Below are positions 36,001 through 51,000 of a stretch of DNA of 64,000 bases, piece after piece. Origin of the DNA: Mycteria americana (lineage: Eukaryota; Chordata; Aves; Ciconiiformes; Ciconiidae); NCBI RefSeq assembly GCF_035582795.1, contig NC_134367.1:109478062-109542061 (forward strand), in the 5' to 3' direction. A model generated the notes under the pieces. The model searched no databases. It was not told where the DNA came from and saw nothing but the letters and a program-made list of their open reading frames with translations. The position numbers and the translations under genes were made by a program. Each line of letters begins with the position of its first letter. The stretch's first letter is position 1.

Positions 36001-39000
36001 AAATCAGAATGAGGGCTTTGACTTTTTTACTGTACCAGTGTATAAGAAAGGCTAGAACATCTTTAATGATCACCTTTAACATAAAAATACCTCTGGACTG
36101 GTGAAAGCAGTGCAATCAATAATCAGTATTCACCAGTCTCATGTATTTCGCAACACCAAATTTCAGTACCATCCTTAAAGTTCCAATAAAAAAGTTGATG
36201 CTTAAAATGCTAGGCTTAAAAATAATGCAAGGTCCTTCAATAAATGTTTTTAAGTCTCGCAATTCTTTATCAAAAACCTGGATAATATATTAAGATGCTC
36301 ACATAAACAAATGCCAAAAATCTGTGGCTTGATTTTGTTCAAAATCTTTTGACAATCTTCAAGCAAAAATACGTATTAATGCAGTATCTTTGTAAAATGC
36401 CACCATTTGTAATACAAGCAAGAGGCCTATACTTTTAAAACTCAGATTTCCTTATAACAAGTAACAATATACGACCAAACGTGACTGAGAAATCACACAT
36501 TTTCAGATATAAAATCCAGAAACAATATCATAAACAGATCAACTTGACACACTTAAAAGGTTGTAAAGCTCAATACACCTTAGTTACCCAGTTTCATTGA
36601 TCATACTCAGCGACTCAAGGAGGATAGCTGCAGATACAGTTTAGCAGCATAAACAAAGACCGTATCTTTTGTGTATTTCAATTTTTAACATAATTACTCT
36701 TACAGCAACTACATCTATTTTAAATTTTCTTAGCTAAACTAGATGCCAAGCCACCTTTTTCAAAATTAGCTTCATACAATAAGTTTCCCCTAAAAAACTG
36801 AATAGATCATGCTGTCAAATAAAATTCATTATATTGAATGGCCGAAATATTAGTGTCTTGTGAGCTACAATTTGATTCTTTTGACCAATCACATACACTT
36901 TAAAATTTGAGAAGTGTTTAGCAACATTATTTCTCAGTTCTTAATATTTTAAACACAGATCATTCCAATCTCCTTTAGCATGTTCAAAACAGCTTTCATT
37001 GTTAAAGAATTCAATCACAGATCTTAAGCTAAGCCAACATGAGCAGTTACATTCTTCCATCATTGCTTCGATGAGTTTTGATATTCAATGAATCTCAGCT
37101 TCCTAACATTACTTGTCTGTGCTCTTCTGAACTGGTGTACAAAAATCACTGAGTAATTATTTCATAAAGATGAAGACAAAAAATAGTTTTCTTATCTATA
37201 ACATGTATGTTTGCTTTCAGGGAAAAGAGTGCTTCTTTTCTTCTCCAAGAGGGTAGGACATAATGTAAAATACAGTATTATACAGTATATGATAATGTAC
37301 ATGGGCAAATGTTCTTTGCATAATGCAAGTATATTTTAAATAAAAAAAGAAGTCTTAGCACAGTACAAAGTTTGCAGGTAGAAATAGTATCTTTTTTTAG
37401 ACCAAGGGGTAGAACTGGGAAAAATAAGACACACTTTTGGAGCCATAAGCCCCTCCTGTGGTCTGAAGAGCAGCATATTTCAAAGCTTATGGACAAGTGA
37501 GAAAATTAAGAAGGGGCAGGGGGAGGGAATAAAAAATAATACTATATTAACATATTTTCAAAAGTTAATTTGGATATCACCATATCTGTCATAAATCAAC
37601 AGAATGTCATTTAACTGCAGAAGAATTGGCAGAATAAACACAAAAGGACAATACACAAAATTAAGTGTTGCAGTTAACACTTACCACTTGAATGAGGAAT
37701 TCTACTGGAAAGCCTCCTAGTGTTTCACTGTCTGTGCCTGAAATTTTGTTTTTCCACGAAGACTGTCCTAATAAAGGATCACTGTCCTATACAAGAAAGA
37801 ACATTTAATTTAATAGCTTATTTTTAGAGGGATTTGCTAAAATTTTCATCTTGCTGAATAACCTCAGAAAATTACTCTCAAAAACTGTTTAAGGTAACAG
37901 CTTCAATATGTATCAGAAAATATTTCAATGATTAATATTACATGAAAAAAGTAACTTACTGTAATTGGAGACTGGAGTGAAGGTGTATAATGCAATCGAG
38001 GAGGGGTCACAAAGAACCTTGAAGGCCGTTGTTTCTGTCCAAAGGCAGCAATTGGCATCGTTTCATGAGGCTCGTTACTCTAAGACAGGAAAGGAAGGAT
38101 ATACTTCAGCTGTCAGATTGATTAATTTTACACACCTGTTGGAATACATGATTTCTTTCTGCAGTCTGGACTAGCCGTGCCCATCCATGCCCCAAACCCA
38201 ACAATGTTAAAAGATTAACATTTTGCTTTTGGGCTAGCAGGAGCTTTAAAAATCATATTCCATTGCTGGAGTTTTCAAAGTGTTATGACATCACATCAAA
38301 TAAAACCTGCAAGAATATTTCCAAAAATTCTACTGGCAAGTTGCAGAAAAATCATGACTGAACAGGAGGTCAGCAGAGGCTCCAAACTCAGATCATGATA
38401 GAGACTAGTTCTTAGATAAATTATGGGCCCTTACATTCAACACTACAGAAGATACAAAGGAACGTGAAGTCCTCTGAAAAGCTTGGAATCTAGGTCAGAC
38501 TGTTTGGCAGAAGCAATTCCTGGAGCTCATAAATTGGTCCAAAAGCCTACGAGCTAGGAAATAATCCCAAACCGTTTGACCAAAGGAACATCGGCACTTC
38601 ATTACCATAAGAAGTTTCAAAATGACATTCAATCAGTTCATAATACTTGCTTGCGACTACCAGAGGCCTTTCCAGATTTTGGTAAATTACAAAGGGCCAA
38701 GTTTTCTTGAACATTTTCTGCAAATCCTGCCATGATCCCATAGCAGAATTTTCTTTGGGATCTTACACTACTTGTTGTATTTCTTCATGTTAAACTCAGG
38801 CTGTTATAATAACCTATAATAGTAGGTCTAGTAAATTATTCCAGGCTGAGCCATTATGTTTTTATCATACAGGGTTATCCTGTTCTGTAAAACCATAAAC
38901 AGTGGAAGCTCATTCCCCTGGAATTTCCCATGCATCTGTTATGCTTGTTTCTATTTTATGACCATACCACCTGGATGTAATATTTTGAATTTTCTTCTTT

Positions 39001-42000
39001 TTGATTAAAGCATATAATTGCAGATTTTTAATTTTATTTTTTTATTACAGCTATTTTAAGAATGTGTCATTAATACTTACAAGAACTTCATAATCTGGGA
39101 CTGTGTGTGTTCCAAGACCTGCCCTGTCAAAAGTCACTCTGTATGTAGCATTAAGAGTGTCTACAGCATCTATTTGTCCAGTGAATAGTCCGTCATGGAC
39201 ACCTCGCAAACGTGCTTAAAAAAAAAAAAAAAAAAAGAAAAAGAAAAAAAAGAAAGACAAACCAAACATTATAATGTTCTGATACCACTGAAAAAAATAG
39301 ACTTAATACATCTTTTGCAAGTAACCCTTTATATGTGTATTTAAAACCCACAGATTAAATGAAAAAAAAAAAAAGTAAACTCAGAAAAACAATTGTATGC
39401 CATGGAAATACTACTCAAATTTTTGTCAAATTTATCTTTGCAAGTCAAGTATTTCCCAAATCTAATCCTTAGAACTACACTTATGTCTAAATAAAACACT
39501 ATTTAATACCTGATACCTTCTGACAGACAGATTTTGCAGGCAAAAGTCAATTTCCGGTTGATTTTGCATACCATTTCTCTTTGATCACTTCCACTGATGA
39601 CTGCATATTTAGCAAAAGACAATGAGGAACGCAGCTCAAGGATACAGCTCTAGGAGAGTGAGGAGAGGCAGTGTTGTGCATGCCTGCTCTACAGCAAGAA
39701 TTAAGGGCAGTGTTGCTGAAGAATGCAAAAAGCAATGAACAGTAGTGGCTTGAGTGGGAGATACCATGCTTAAGTGAAAAGCACGTGGATCACAAACAGA
39801 CAGGATGGAGGAATTCAAGCTTTTATAAAATTAGACAAAACTTGTGGAATGTTTTTAACAACACTCCTTCCTCAGTTATGTGTAAGTTTTTTCAGTAAGG
39901 CAATAGCATGTTTAGTATACATGTCCAACTACACTGCAATATCAATTGTGTATCTGTTTCAAAACAGATATTTTTATAATTATGGAAAAATAAATCTCAA
40001 GTTTTATATTAGGTTAGATTTTAAACTCTCAGATAGCACTCAGCTCTTTGCATTTAAGCATCTCTCTCTCTCCAAGATTTGTTAGATATACTAGACATAA
40101 AAAACCAACCCAAAAACCAAAACTACAATTTGAACAGCAGAAATAATAAACCATGCTAAGTTTGTACCTCAAAACCGTATCACTATTTTAAAAATACTAG
40201 CTAATCCTCACAAGCACCTTCTCAATGAGCTAACAATAAAAACATACAATTTTGGACGTTTTAAATTTATTTTAACTAGGTGCACTAAGTTTATTATGGT
40301 TTACTAGAATCTTTGCAAAACACTTGCCTGTTTTTTTGTTTGTTTGTTTTTAAGAAATTACCTGTAACTTTTGTTCCTATTACAAGCGGTAATGGAATTT
40401 CTTCTGGAAGATCTTTGAACTGTGAAATATCTGCAACTTTCCGCTGCTGCAAAAGTCTTATTTTCTGCCGTTTCTGTTTTAACGCTGATCTCTCTTCCTC
40501 AAAGAATGCAGAGGAACACCTATAATACAATTAGGTAAAAATATACTTAAATTCAGCACTGAAAACATACATATGTGAAGACACATCAAATAAATAGGCA
40601 TAGTTTACAAATCAGTGAGCGAAAATTAAAAAGTGAGAGAAAAGGATTTTTCCTTTAAGAGAAAAATTTAAAGGATTTCGTTGAATGGATTTAGACAGTC
40701 TTACTCCCCAGAATTATCACTCCTAAAATAAAAGTTTATTTAAAAATAATACTCAGGAATGCTAGCTGTTTCCATTAGTATATCAGAAGAGTACAACTTT
40801 TTAGGACTTTTTCTGCTTATAGGGATCCACCTGGTGTCACAACAAAGCTAAAGCAGGTCCCACATCCAGTCTGCTCTGAATATCAGTTCAAGGCATGAAA
40901 GGAGGACTTACTGTGAGGTCCCTGGCTGCCATCACTTACTGATACACAGTAGATCCCTTTCACATGTGCTCATTAGCTCAATTAAACTAACTTAGTATGA
41001 AAGGGCACCAGACTCAGAATATAAAAGAGCACTTCTCTGTCTCTTGTACTCTGCACAGATGCAAGCAAAACTCAGCCACAAAATCTCTATTCTGCAGATG
41101 AATTGTTCTGAGACTGATCATAGTAAAAGTACAAATTGTTTGAACTTGGGCTACTGTGTAAAATCAGATAATCTCTAGCGGTCCCCTCCCCCATTTGGGG
41201 GGTGTGGGGAAGGTCTTAAAATGTAATCTAAAAGATGAAAAACTTACTCCCAAGGCCCTTACTTGGTTTTATTAATTTTTCACTTTTAATCTACTGAATA
41301 GGCATGATGCATGAGGGAGATACCGAAAGCATAAAGACATTAAGGACTCAAGCCTATCTCTCATTCCTCATTAAAAAAAAGTTTTATCATTCTTGTGTCA
41401 ATGAAAGAAGTAATTTAAAAAAGGAGTACAGATGCTATTGTAGGTCTGCTTAATTGCAGAAGCAGTTATTTATCAAATAATTTACTACCTTTGTTAATTG
41501 CTTTACTGCATTCAAATGCAATTTAAACATTTTCTGTGGAACTCATACAGTTATATATTGATTACTGATCAATAAAAAGTCCTATTTTACGAGGTTATTT
41601 TAGAAGACACTGACAAATCCTCCGCTGGTTCCCCCTTCTACATGGCAAATTATTTTCTGTTTTAAATCCCTTCAAGATCTTCCTCAGTTATTTATCCCTC
41701 ATTCAGTACTAAGCAGTCAGCTCCTATTTCCAAGTCTGCTTCTACTACTTCTTATTATATGCCGAAATAAACGTTCTTATGTTTTCTTCTGTATACCTCT
41801 CTCTCGGAGAGTTCCACAAAGCCATTTTGCTATTCTCCAAATTTCTCTTCCTTGCAATGCATATGAGAATATCACAAGAACTAAGCTGCCAGGATGCTGA
41901 GACCACTTCCTTTCATACTGATCAGCAGTTTCACACTCATTTGTCTATATGAATACATAATTTGCCTTTTATCTTATACATGGTTTCTAAGTTACATGGG

Positions 42001-45000
42001 GCATAGACCATTCGTTTTGTCCAGTGTGTACAGTGTTAACACAATGAGATCTTAGTCCTAAGCAAGACATTAAAAAAATAAAAAGAATGAACAGGAATGA
42101 ACTGAAGCTGTGATGTACTTCTGTCAGGTACGTGCAGTAATGTACTGCACTGAAGGTTCCTTTACTAGGCTTTCCAATCACTATCACCGCAAAAGTCATC
42201 ACTAGTCTTTGTATAGAGTCTAGAAACTGTGTTGTAGATTGAGCAACTGTAGGTGCGTGTCCCGCACCAGTTTGCCACTGAAGAGCAGAATGTGTTTACC
42301 TGGGGTTGTGTATTGCAATTCAAAATATCTGGAAGGGGATATGGCAGAGAGAGTGATGGTGGTTGAGAGACTTATGCAAAGCTTATTTGGATATTCTCAT
42401 TTAAAGATGCTATCTGCTTCATATTTACTACTGGGGAGGAACAAGTGTGAAATAATGCTTGCCATGGGCTATGAATATGAAGTAGCAAAATGCAGGTCAG
42501 AGCTTTTCAATTCCATTGAGGAGAACAGAGTGACTAATCACAGCAAGACTAAAAAAAAGGCAATACAGACTTTAATATTAGTCCTTCTAATCATGTCCAG
42601 GGTCTTGCATCAGGAACACCACATATTGCCTGATGTTCTTTGACCCATGCTCTTACAAATACAAATTCAAGAAACTTTTAAAGAGGTTGAAAATTCTTCT
42701 CAGTTTCTACCTCACTCATAAGAATTTGAACTAACAGAGGAATCATCACAATCGTACAGTGGCAGGACAAGCATATCTGAGCTTAATTCATATCCATTGC
42801 TATTTCACAACCCCAATTAAGTTTATACAGAGTACACAAGACTAACTATTACCTCTTCCTTTTCTTGGAGCATATCTTTCCCCACAGTCTACTGGAATCT
42901 TACAAGCTTTGCAGGCTCCCATGAAGAATACTGTTGTGCCAATCAACCACACTGTTGATGGTGTGATAGGACATTTAAAGTAGCAGCAGACATAAGAAAA
43001 TATTACAATATATTTAAAACAAAATTTAAAAAAAGACGACAACCACATGCACAGCTATCACACAGAGACACTATTATCCTCTGCCATCAACACTGTGGAT
43101 GCAAAATGTCTTATTTTTTTTCTTCCCTCACGGGGAGATATCAGTATTGACACAGTATTTAGCTTACTTGCATATGATGAGGACAGACAGAACAAATTTC
43201 TAACAGAATAGTAACGTAAAAAAACTTTGCTCTAGAGGTAGATGAAAATTATCTTGAAAAAGCATTCAAATGATTTAGAATAATTCAAAATCTTTTAGAA
43301 CTAAGGCCAAAGACCACTCTGGACATCTTGAAAAAGACTACCAATAAATTAATTTTTAAAAAATTATTAAAGAAATGAAAAGCAAACGGGAATGCTTATT
43401 TTATGTTGACAAAAAAGCAAGAACTTGTAAAGTTTTGGTTAACAAACAAAACAAGATTCTATATCCAGTCAAATACTTCTACTTCAGAATTCAGATAAAA
43501 CAACCTTCTGCCCTTTTAGACCTGTGGTTCCTTAGGCATGAGTCGCTCTTTTTAAAAAACTAACTGTATGATAGCTTATCAAAAAAACCCACACCAAAAC
43601 CAACAACACTCCCCCTGTCCCCCCGCTCCCCTCCCCCTCCCCCCCCCAAGAAGGACATTTTATCAATGGTCCAACAGACTGCTGAATGAGGCAAACTGAT
43701 CTTTTATCAGTATCCACTTTTGGCAAAAGTCAAATGAATAAGTGATGATTTAACCTCCAAATATACCATTTCCCTCTCAGTGAGAAGCATGATGACAGAG
43801 GAATGAAAAGCTATCTCAGTTAAGCTCAAATGATATGAACACCTTTCCAAAAGGAACTATTTTTAAGCTGGCTCTGCTGCCTTCCCTTGACTGGCAATTT
43901 TTAGTTATGTAAAGTTGTTTATAGGTATAGGAGATGAAATAGCCTCCATCAGACAAAATATAATTTGACTCAGTACAGTGATCTATGAAATGGATTCAGT
44001 GCTTTACTGTTTGTATTTTCATAAATAAACTAGTCTTTTATTTCTGCAACACTACTTATACATTTTTCTCCTGATCTTACACAATGACAGGATGGTTCAG
44101 TTTGGGAGGGACCTCTGGAGGTCATCTGCTCCAACCCCTCCAGCAGAGTCACCCACAGGAGGCTGCCCAGGACCATGTCCAGATGGCCTTTGAGTATCTC
44201 TAAGGATGGAGATTCTACCACCTCTCTGGGCAACCTGTGCCAGTGCTCAGTCACCCTCACAGTAAAAATGTTTCCTTATGTTAAGACTGAACCTCCTGTG
44301 TTTCAGCTTGTGCTCACTGCCTCTTGTACTATCTCCAGACAACAGTGAAAAAAGCCTGGCCTCATCTCCTCTATGCCTTCCCTTCAGATATTTATACACA
44401 GAGATGAGATCCTCCCTGAGCCTTCTCTTCTCTAGGCTAAATTGTACAGGTTCTGTGAAAAGGCTGAACTGAATCAGTGGGTTTAAGAATTAAGAATTCT
44501 AAATTAGAGATAAAACTATGCCCTTCATTAAATTCTGGTTTCTTCTCTACAATGTACAATATTTTATGGGTGACTATCCCCTCTCTCTGTTTTGGCAGCC
44601 AAGCCAGGAAAAGTTGAGGATTTATAAAATGGTTTAAAAAAATAATAAAATAAATGAGATGAAAATGTGCACTTGTTTTCCCCATGAAGAACTAGTTATA
44701 GCCAGAAAAAAAACTTAGTGAAAAATTGGCCTGTCTTCCATGCCAGGAAGCACTGCAGCATAGAAGATACAATAATAATTTCAACATATCCTACCTTGGA
44801 CACTCACTTATCTAGAGTGGGAAGAGAACATTTCAACTATAGGCTCATGAGAACTACATGGACTGGACACACCCATATAAGGAATAGGGTGTGTGGGGGA
44901 GTGGGGTGTGTGCTCAGAGAACACCTTTTCAATAATATGTTTTCCTACTCTCAGCTATTGTTTTCCTTTACTATCTGCATGCAAGATTATTTTAGAAGCA

Positions 45001-48000
45001 ACAATTCCAGTAACATCAAAACTACACGTAGTTATTAGTTGAAAAGAAAGAAAGAAAAAAAAAAATTACCTCCGTGGTTTTCCCATTAATCGTCTGATTT
45101 TCCCCCACTCTACTCTTGTCAATTTTCTGGTTTTCAAATTTGGAAAAGATTCTTTCAGGCATACACAGAAGTCATTATCGCCTTCAAATAGTGGTCTGTT
45201 GAAACATAATGGATCCTCTGTTAACTACACTTAGTAAACTTTTGTCACAAGATTCCAAAAACCATCCATCATAAGAAATACATTGACAACAAAAAGCACA
45301 AATTAGTCATATAAACAAGACACTCCTATTCAAAGGACAAATTTAACCTGAAATAAATTCAACTGAAAACAGAGACAGAAAGTTTCCAGGACTATTGTTC
45401 TATTTGAACCTTACTATCAGTGATGTTTAAAAATGTTCCTCTCTCTTGTTACTACTGGGAAACATATGTATTCATCCTGCTTTGTAATGTATATAAAGGC
45501 ACCAAATCAAACTTCAGCAAAGCCAATGCAGTGTCATGAGGATACTGCAACACACTGAAAGAAACCATAAAGATATGGTGAGGTATTGAGAATAAAGGAA
45601 GGGACAATGTGATACTGAGAAATAGAAAGACAGTACCTTTTTCATAAATTCACTCAATTATAATCCAGATTCTCAACAGAGGGTTCCAAAATACAGGAAA
45701 TTGAGCCAACTTGTCATTCTCTACAGCTATACAGGTGAGACTTTTATTGTATCATACCATGGCTCCATGATGAAGCAGAGGACCAGTATTACAGAAGTGA
45801 CAGTTCAGAGAACCTACCTACACAACTTACGAATTTCTCTTTGATGCTATGACCTGTCTGTATCTCTATGTTTTATGACTGCCATTTACTTTGTAGTACC
45901 ACATCCTTCTTGGGCTGAAGAGACAAGGGAACAGCAATGGATATGCCTGTCTAATAGCAGGTTAATCATTAAAGACTATGTGCAACTGAAATAGATCTCA
46001 CCTGGTGAGAACAAAAGAATAACTGCATCCTAGATAAAGCCACTTTTCTCCACTCTGCAGGGCGCTGGGGTTTAGAGGGGAATACCCCCAAGCACAGGAC
46101 AAAGAGGATCTTGGAAGCAACACTGCTTTCAAGTGAGTGTGGGGGGTGGTGGGAGAAAGGAAAGGTGCATGGAGATAAGGAGACTAAGGCAAGAATGGAA
46201 GAGAATATTTTTGCACTAGAAGGATCTACAGCTGTGGCATGAAGTGAAAAGGAAACCACAAAGAATGGTCAATGAGGCTCAGGAAACAGACAAGAAAGTG
46301 TATAAAAGAGTTTTATTTTCTCCAGATTTACTGTTGCTAACGTAAGGTATCTGTGTAAAGAACAACTGTTTTGGTTTTTTGGAGAAAGAGAATCTGTATT
46401 TGATTGTTTTTACTATCACTTGTCCCTAAGCAGGCAAACTGTAAACCCACAGCATCCACAAGATTGGAAGCTCTGGAAAATGGTGGAAGCAAGCTACAGC
46501 TGCATCTGGTTCTGAGGGCCTACTCACTGTAGTAGTAAGTAGCTCTTTAGAAGTCTCTGTGTGTCAGAAGTCAATGGGATTTTACAGAAAACAGTCCTCT
46601 GCAGCAGCGTAGAGAGAATCCAACTGGAACAGCTTCAATAATCTAACAACCACAGATGATAGTTGTAGAGATTAAAATATTTTAAAAACTTATAGTAGAC
46701 ATGGCATTTAAATTGATGATTTCAATTTTGGATGACACAAATAGAATTAAATATTTTGAGACTTGTACAGTGAGCCATATTTTGTCAGTTGACAGTTAGC
46801 TCTACGCTTTAAACTTTTTTTAAGCTTCTCATTAAGTCTAGATCATATCACTCAAAACAACATACATCAAAGTTTTTCTTCCAAAGATATGCAGTTTCTT
46901 AGTAAACTATGTTATAATATCTTAACATGATCATATCCTACTAGCATTACAAGCATATATTATAACTATCAAAGAGGTTTTCAGAATTACCTGCTAAACG
47001 CAAATTCTAGTCTACTGATAGGCCTAAAGTTCCACAGACAATTATTTGAGAATAAACTGAAAGTTCTTGGACTGTTGTAAAGATCGTAATTATAAGTGTC
47101 ACATATTAAAATTACTACTAGGAGTAAGTAGGGTTTGGGGTTTGTTTGTTGTTGTTTTGTTTGGGTTTTTTGTTTTTGTTGTCCCTCCCCTCCCCACATA
47201 AGGGGGGGGGGGAGCATGTAAAGACTACTTCTTTCAAAGGAATTAAATCCTACAGATGATGAATTTAAAACTAACTGAAATGGAGGACATGAAATTTTTC
47301 TACTTGTGATGAATATATTCTAGAATGTTTTTCTGTTGCTATGACTGCCTTCTCAGTTAAGGAAAACAGCCGCAGTAATCGTGATTAAAATAGGAAGGAA
47401 AAACAGTAATTATTTTGTTATTAATAAATTCTGGAAAGAATGCTTGTTAACTCTGAAGCCATTATTTAGAATATTGAATACTAGTGTTTCACCTATTAGT
47501 CAATCAGTGTAGATTGTTAAGATTTCATTCATCAATAATGATTTTTACATTTCAGAATTTTTAGGTTTTCATGATTAGGGACTAAATTAAAATGGTTCTT
47601 TTAAACAATTCACACCACCTTGCTAGTGGCGTTAAGAGAACAAGTGCCAAAGACTCTGAGGCACAAATTGCAGAAACAGTCTAGGAGATAGATTAGGAGA
47701 TCCAAGAATGATGCCGATATCTAGACAACAGCTGAATAGTCACAACCTGGAGCTCCGTTAGTGATCACAATAAGAACAGGATGATGGGGAAGAAATATTC
47801 GAAATCAACATTTACAGCTTTTAGGGAAGCAGCACCTTAAGAAGCAGCAGTCTCCTTCCCATCCCCTGTGTGTAACACTGATCCAAGGGTTCAGAAAAGT
47901 CTAAGTGTTCTGATAACTTCATGCTTAAGATGCTAAAAACATTATGAATAAAATCTTGTACCTGGTAGAGGCAGAGGTGATAAAAAGAAAATTATTTCCA

Positions 48001-51000
48001 TGAAGGAAGGCTTTCCATAGAAGACTACCCAAGGAACTACCCAAGTAGGTTGCTCATTATTAAAAAAGAGAGGCAAAAAACCAACCCAAAACACTGAAAT
48101 AATTTTCAATAACTAATAATTTAAGAATAAACTTTGGAGTATCTAACCAATATATGGAAATTTGCAGCTCAATGTCAGAAAATTACTTGTTTCTCTACTA
48201 ATAAGCAATAATTATATAAAACAAACATACTTATCTATATTTGAATAGAACCATTCATATATGCACCACTTGTGAGCTTTGGGAAGTTTGAGCAGGTTAC
48301 GAAGCCGTAAACCAATCTTCTGTGATGCTTTCTTGTCTGGTGTTGGCATTGTTGTATTAAACTTCTATGTAGTAAAATAAAGGAAACAGTTAAACACAGT
48401 CCAACATTCTCCAATATTCAAATAATTAAACTAGATTTTCTTGATAAAAGTTTGTGCATTAATAATTGTTACATTTTAATCACATATACTGTTTCGTGAC
48501 AATTTTTTTGTTGCACATCTATAATAATCCTTACTGCATTATATCAGCAATGCAATCAAACATAACAGATGGCAAACTTTAGCAGGATCAATAAAACAAA
48601 TTATCTCTGGACAAAGCTCTTCTAACAGAAACACTTTCCAACACTGCAACTACATTACTGGTAACAATAGCATAGCACTAAAGTACACACAGACTTCAAA
48701 AGTTTGAGGCACCACTGAACCTTGCCTCAAGTGAGCGTATGTGATGTTGCAGCTCAGATGCCAGCCACACCAACTGCCTCATTTGCACTACTGCTTCTAC
48801 TCTTGCTAACTCTTCTTAAACCGAGGATGAAGCTAGCACAGGAATGTAATACAGCCAAAGCTTTGAGCAGAGTGTCTGCTTTTTAGAAAACTGCAAGAGG
48901 AACTAGCATGGACATAAGCAATCAAGTTTTAACTACATTTGAAAGCTATTTTATAAATTGCAGAAAAGACACTGTCTTAGATTGCATGCATAATACACAG
49001 ACGTGAGTTTAAACAAGACTGTGGAAAAATAATTCCGTAATTTTGTTCCAAGGATAGCTGTCTTAACCGGCAGAAAGAAAAACTTATTTGCAAAAAATAA
49101 CAGTTTTTTGAGAATATTAGTTTAACTGGGTCCCTATGCCATAATCAGTTGTTATCCTTCCCCAAAAGCTCAAAAGTATTTTGACCTTTAGTAGCAGCAA
49201 TAATAGGATAAAGCATAAGGTAGGCACCTTGCTGGCTCCTGCTGCGCTTAACCACTACAGGTCCCCTTTCTCCCACTGGAACTCAAGGAAACAAAGCCTA
49301 GCAGGGCAGCAAGATCTGTGAGCTATGGCAGCTGCAGTCCCTCACAAATGTTTATCTAGCAATCACTGGACCCCCTGAACCAGACATTTAAGCAGAAACC
49401 AAACGGGCTTAGAACATTATCCAGGCCTTTCTACTGTTAAGAAATCATGGTAATGAATAGAGGGAAATGTCATGGTCCTCATGTCTCACAAAATGGACCC
49501 AGCAAAATGGCAACTGCTAAGTCTTCCCCATTCAACACTGCACAGTACAGTTCAGAAGGCAAATAAGACCAGTATTCAAATAGTACTTTTTCAGTGTGGC
49601 AGATTCAGGCTCGTAAGGTGATGGTACAGAGAAGCGATTTGGATGACAAAGGTACTAGAGAGCCAATTCTTTGAGACTAAGAGATGTTGCCCTGTCTAAC
49701 ATAGCAAATAAAGGCTGAGAGAAATTACAGCTGCTCTTTCATGCTGTATCAAGGAGTAGACAGTCAAGTGGAGGAGTAGAAAAACAAGCTGTTTGAATTG
49801 GAGGACATTATCGTTACAGGATCAAGAAGGTATAGATGGCCATGAACACATTTAGGCTACAAATCTAGAGCAAGTTCCTAACTGTTGGAATACATTAAGT
49901 TCTATAGCAGCCTTCTAAATGATGTAGTCAGTGCAAGAAACCTAGTCAGTTTTTAACTGAAGCTGAATAAATTTATGCAGACTACAAGATATGATTGTTT
50001 GCAGAAGCAAGGTGGGCAGCTAGTCTGGAATCCTTTCTAGCTCTGTATGCTTATGTCCAGGATCAAAAAGAACAGGTACTCCCATAAACAAACTGAGGAA
50101 CCCAGTTATAAGGAAGAAAAATAGAAATCTGTTTTGAATTGCGGCTTACTCCTAGCAACAGCTTTCCTCACAAGAATTTTCATAAACTGATAATGCAACC
50201 TGAAAAGCAAATGTATTCTAATTTTCAACTAACACAGATAGGCTTGTTCCCCTTTTTGGTAAAAATATCTGCATACATGTAGGTACCTGTGGAACCATCG
50301 CAACCTTCTGATTTCTTTTGGGTGACCTTGTGTTTATTTGTCTGTCATCTTCTTCACAGAAGAGTCGACTCCGTTTTGAATTTCTGAAGGGCTGCATGTA
50401 TCAAAATTAAGAATGAATTACAAGAAAAAAAAAATCTGATTTCTCTGTTCATGCACGGAATTCACAGTGAGAGAAATGGAATGCCTTTTCTCTTGCCACC
50501 TATTGGTTTTAAGGCACATTTTACACAGTAAATAGTGCCTCCTAGCAGTTAGAGATCTAAGGGCTGAGAGAAGAGAAGAAGGAATTTAAGATTCCAGGCT
50601 TTCCAATGCTAACTATAACCCATTACTATATACTGCTGGCCCAGTTCCACGGAATTATTTAGAACCTAACTCCCACTTGTTTCCAGAGGAGTTAGGTGTC
50701 TAAACACTTGTGTATCTAAGCTTAAAATAGTACTTGCTTTGGTTATACGCACATTTGTTAAACAGTTTTTTCTGAATTTTGGGTCAAAAAAAAGTTTATT
50801 CAAACAGCGTATTTGTTTTGGTGTGTTCTCAGTAAAAACATTAGCTGGATATAATTTTTTTTTGCAAGGATATCTTATGAGTCTAATAAAGTGTTGTGAG
50901 TTTGTTGGGTTTTTAACTCACTGAAAGTGCCTACACTGCAAAATGCAAAGAAGCTGAAGTCAGAAGAAACTAAAGCTTGAATAAGTTATGTGAAAATATC

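Larger units (their letters stand above)
32797..37684 (-). other. LIN9: LIN9 intron 10
   Basis: 4.9 kb. It holds a degraded CR1 (about 33.8-34.9 kb) and an imperfect inverted repeat at 33,435-33,496. The rest is AT-rich without recognised features. Confidence 0.7.

Noticed and set aside
42239-42643. 134-codon + strand frame inside LIN9 intron 6
   Set aside because: Antisense to LIN9 and unlike any protein known to me; probably chance.
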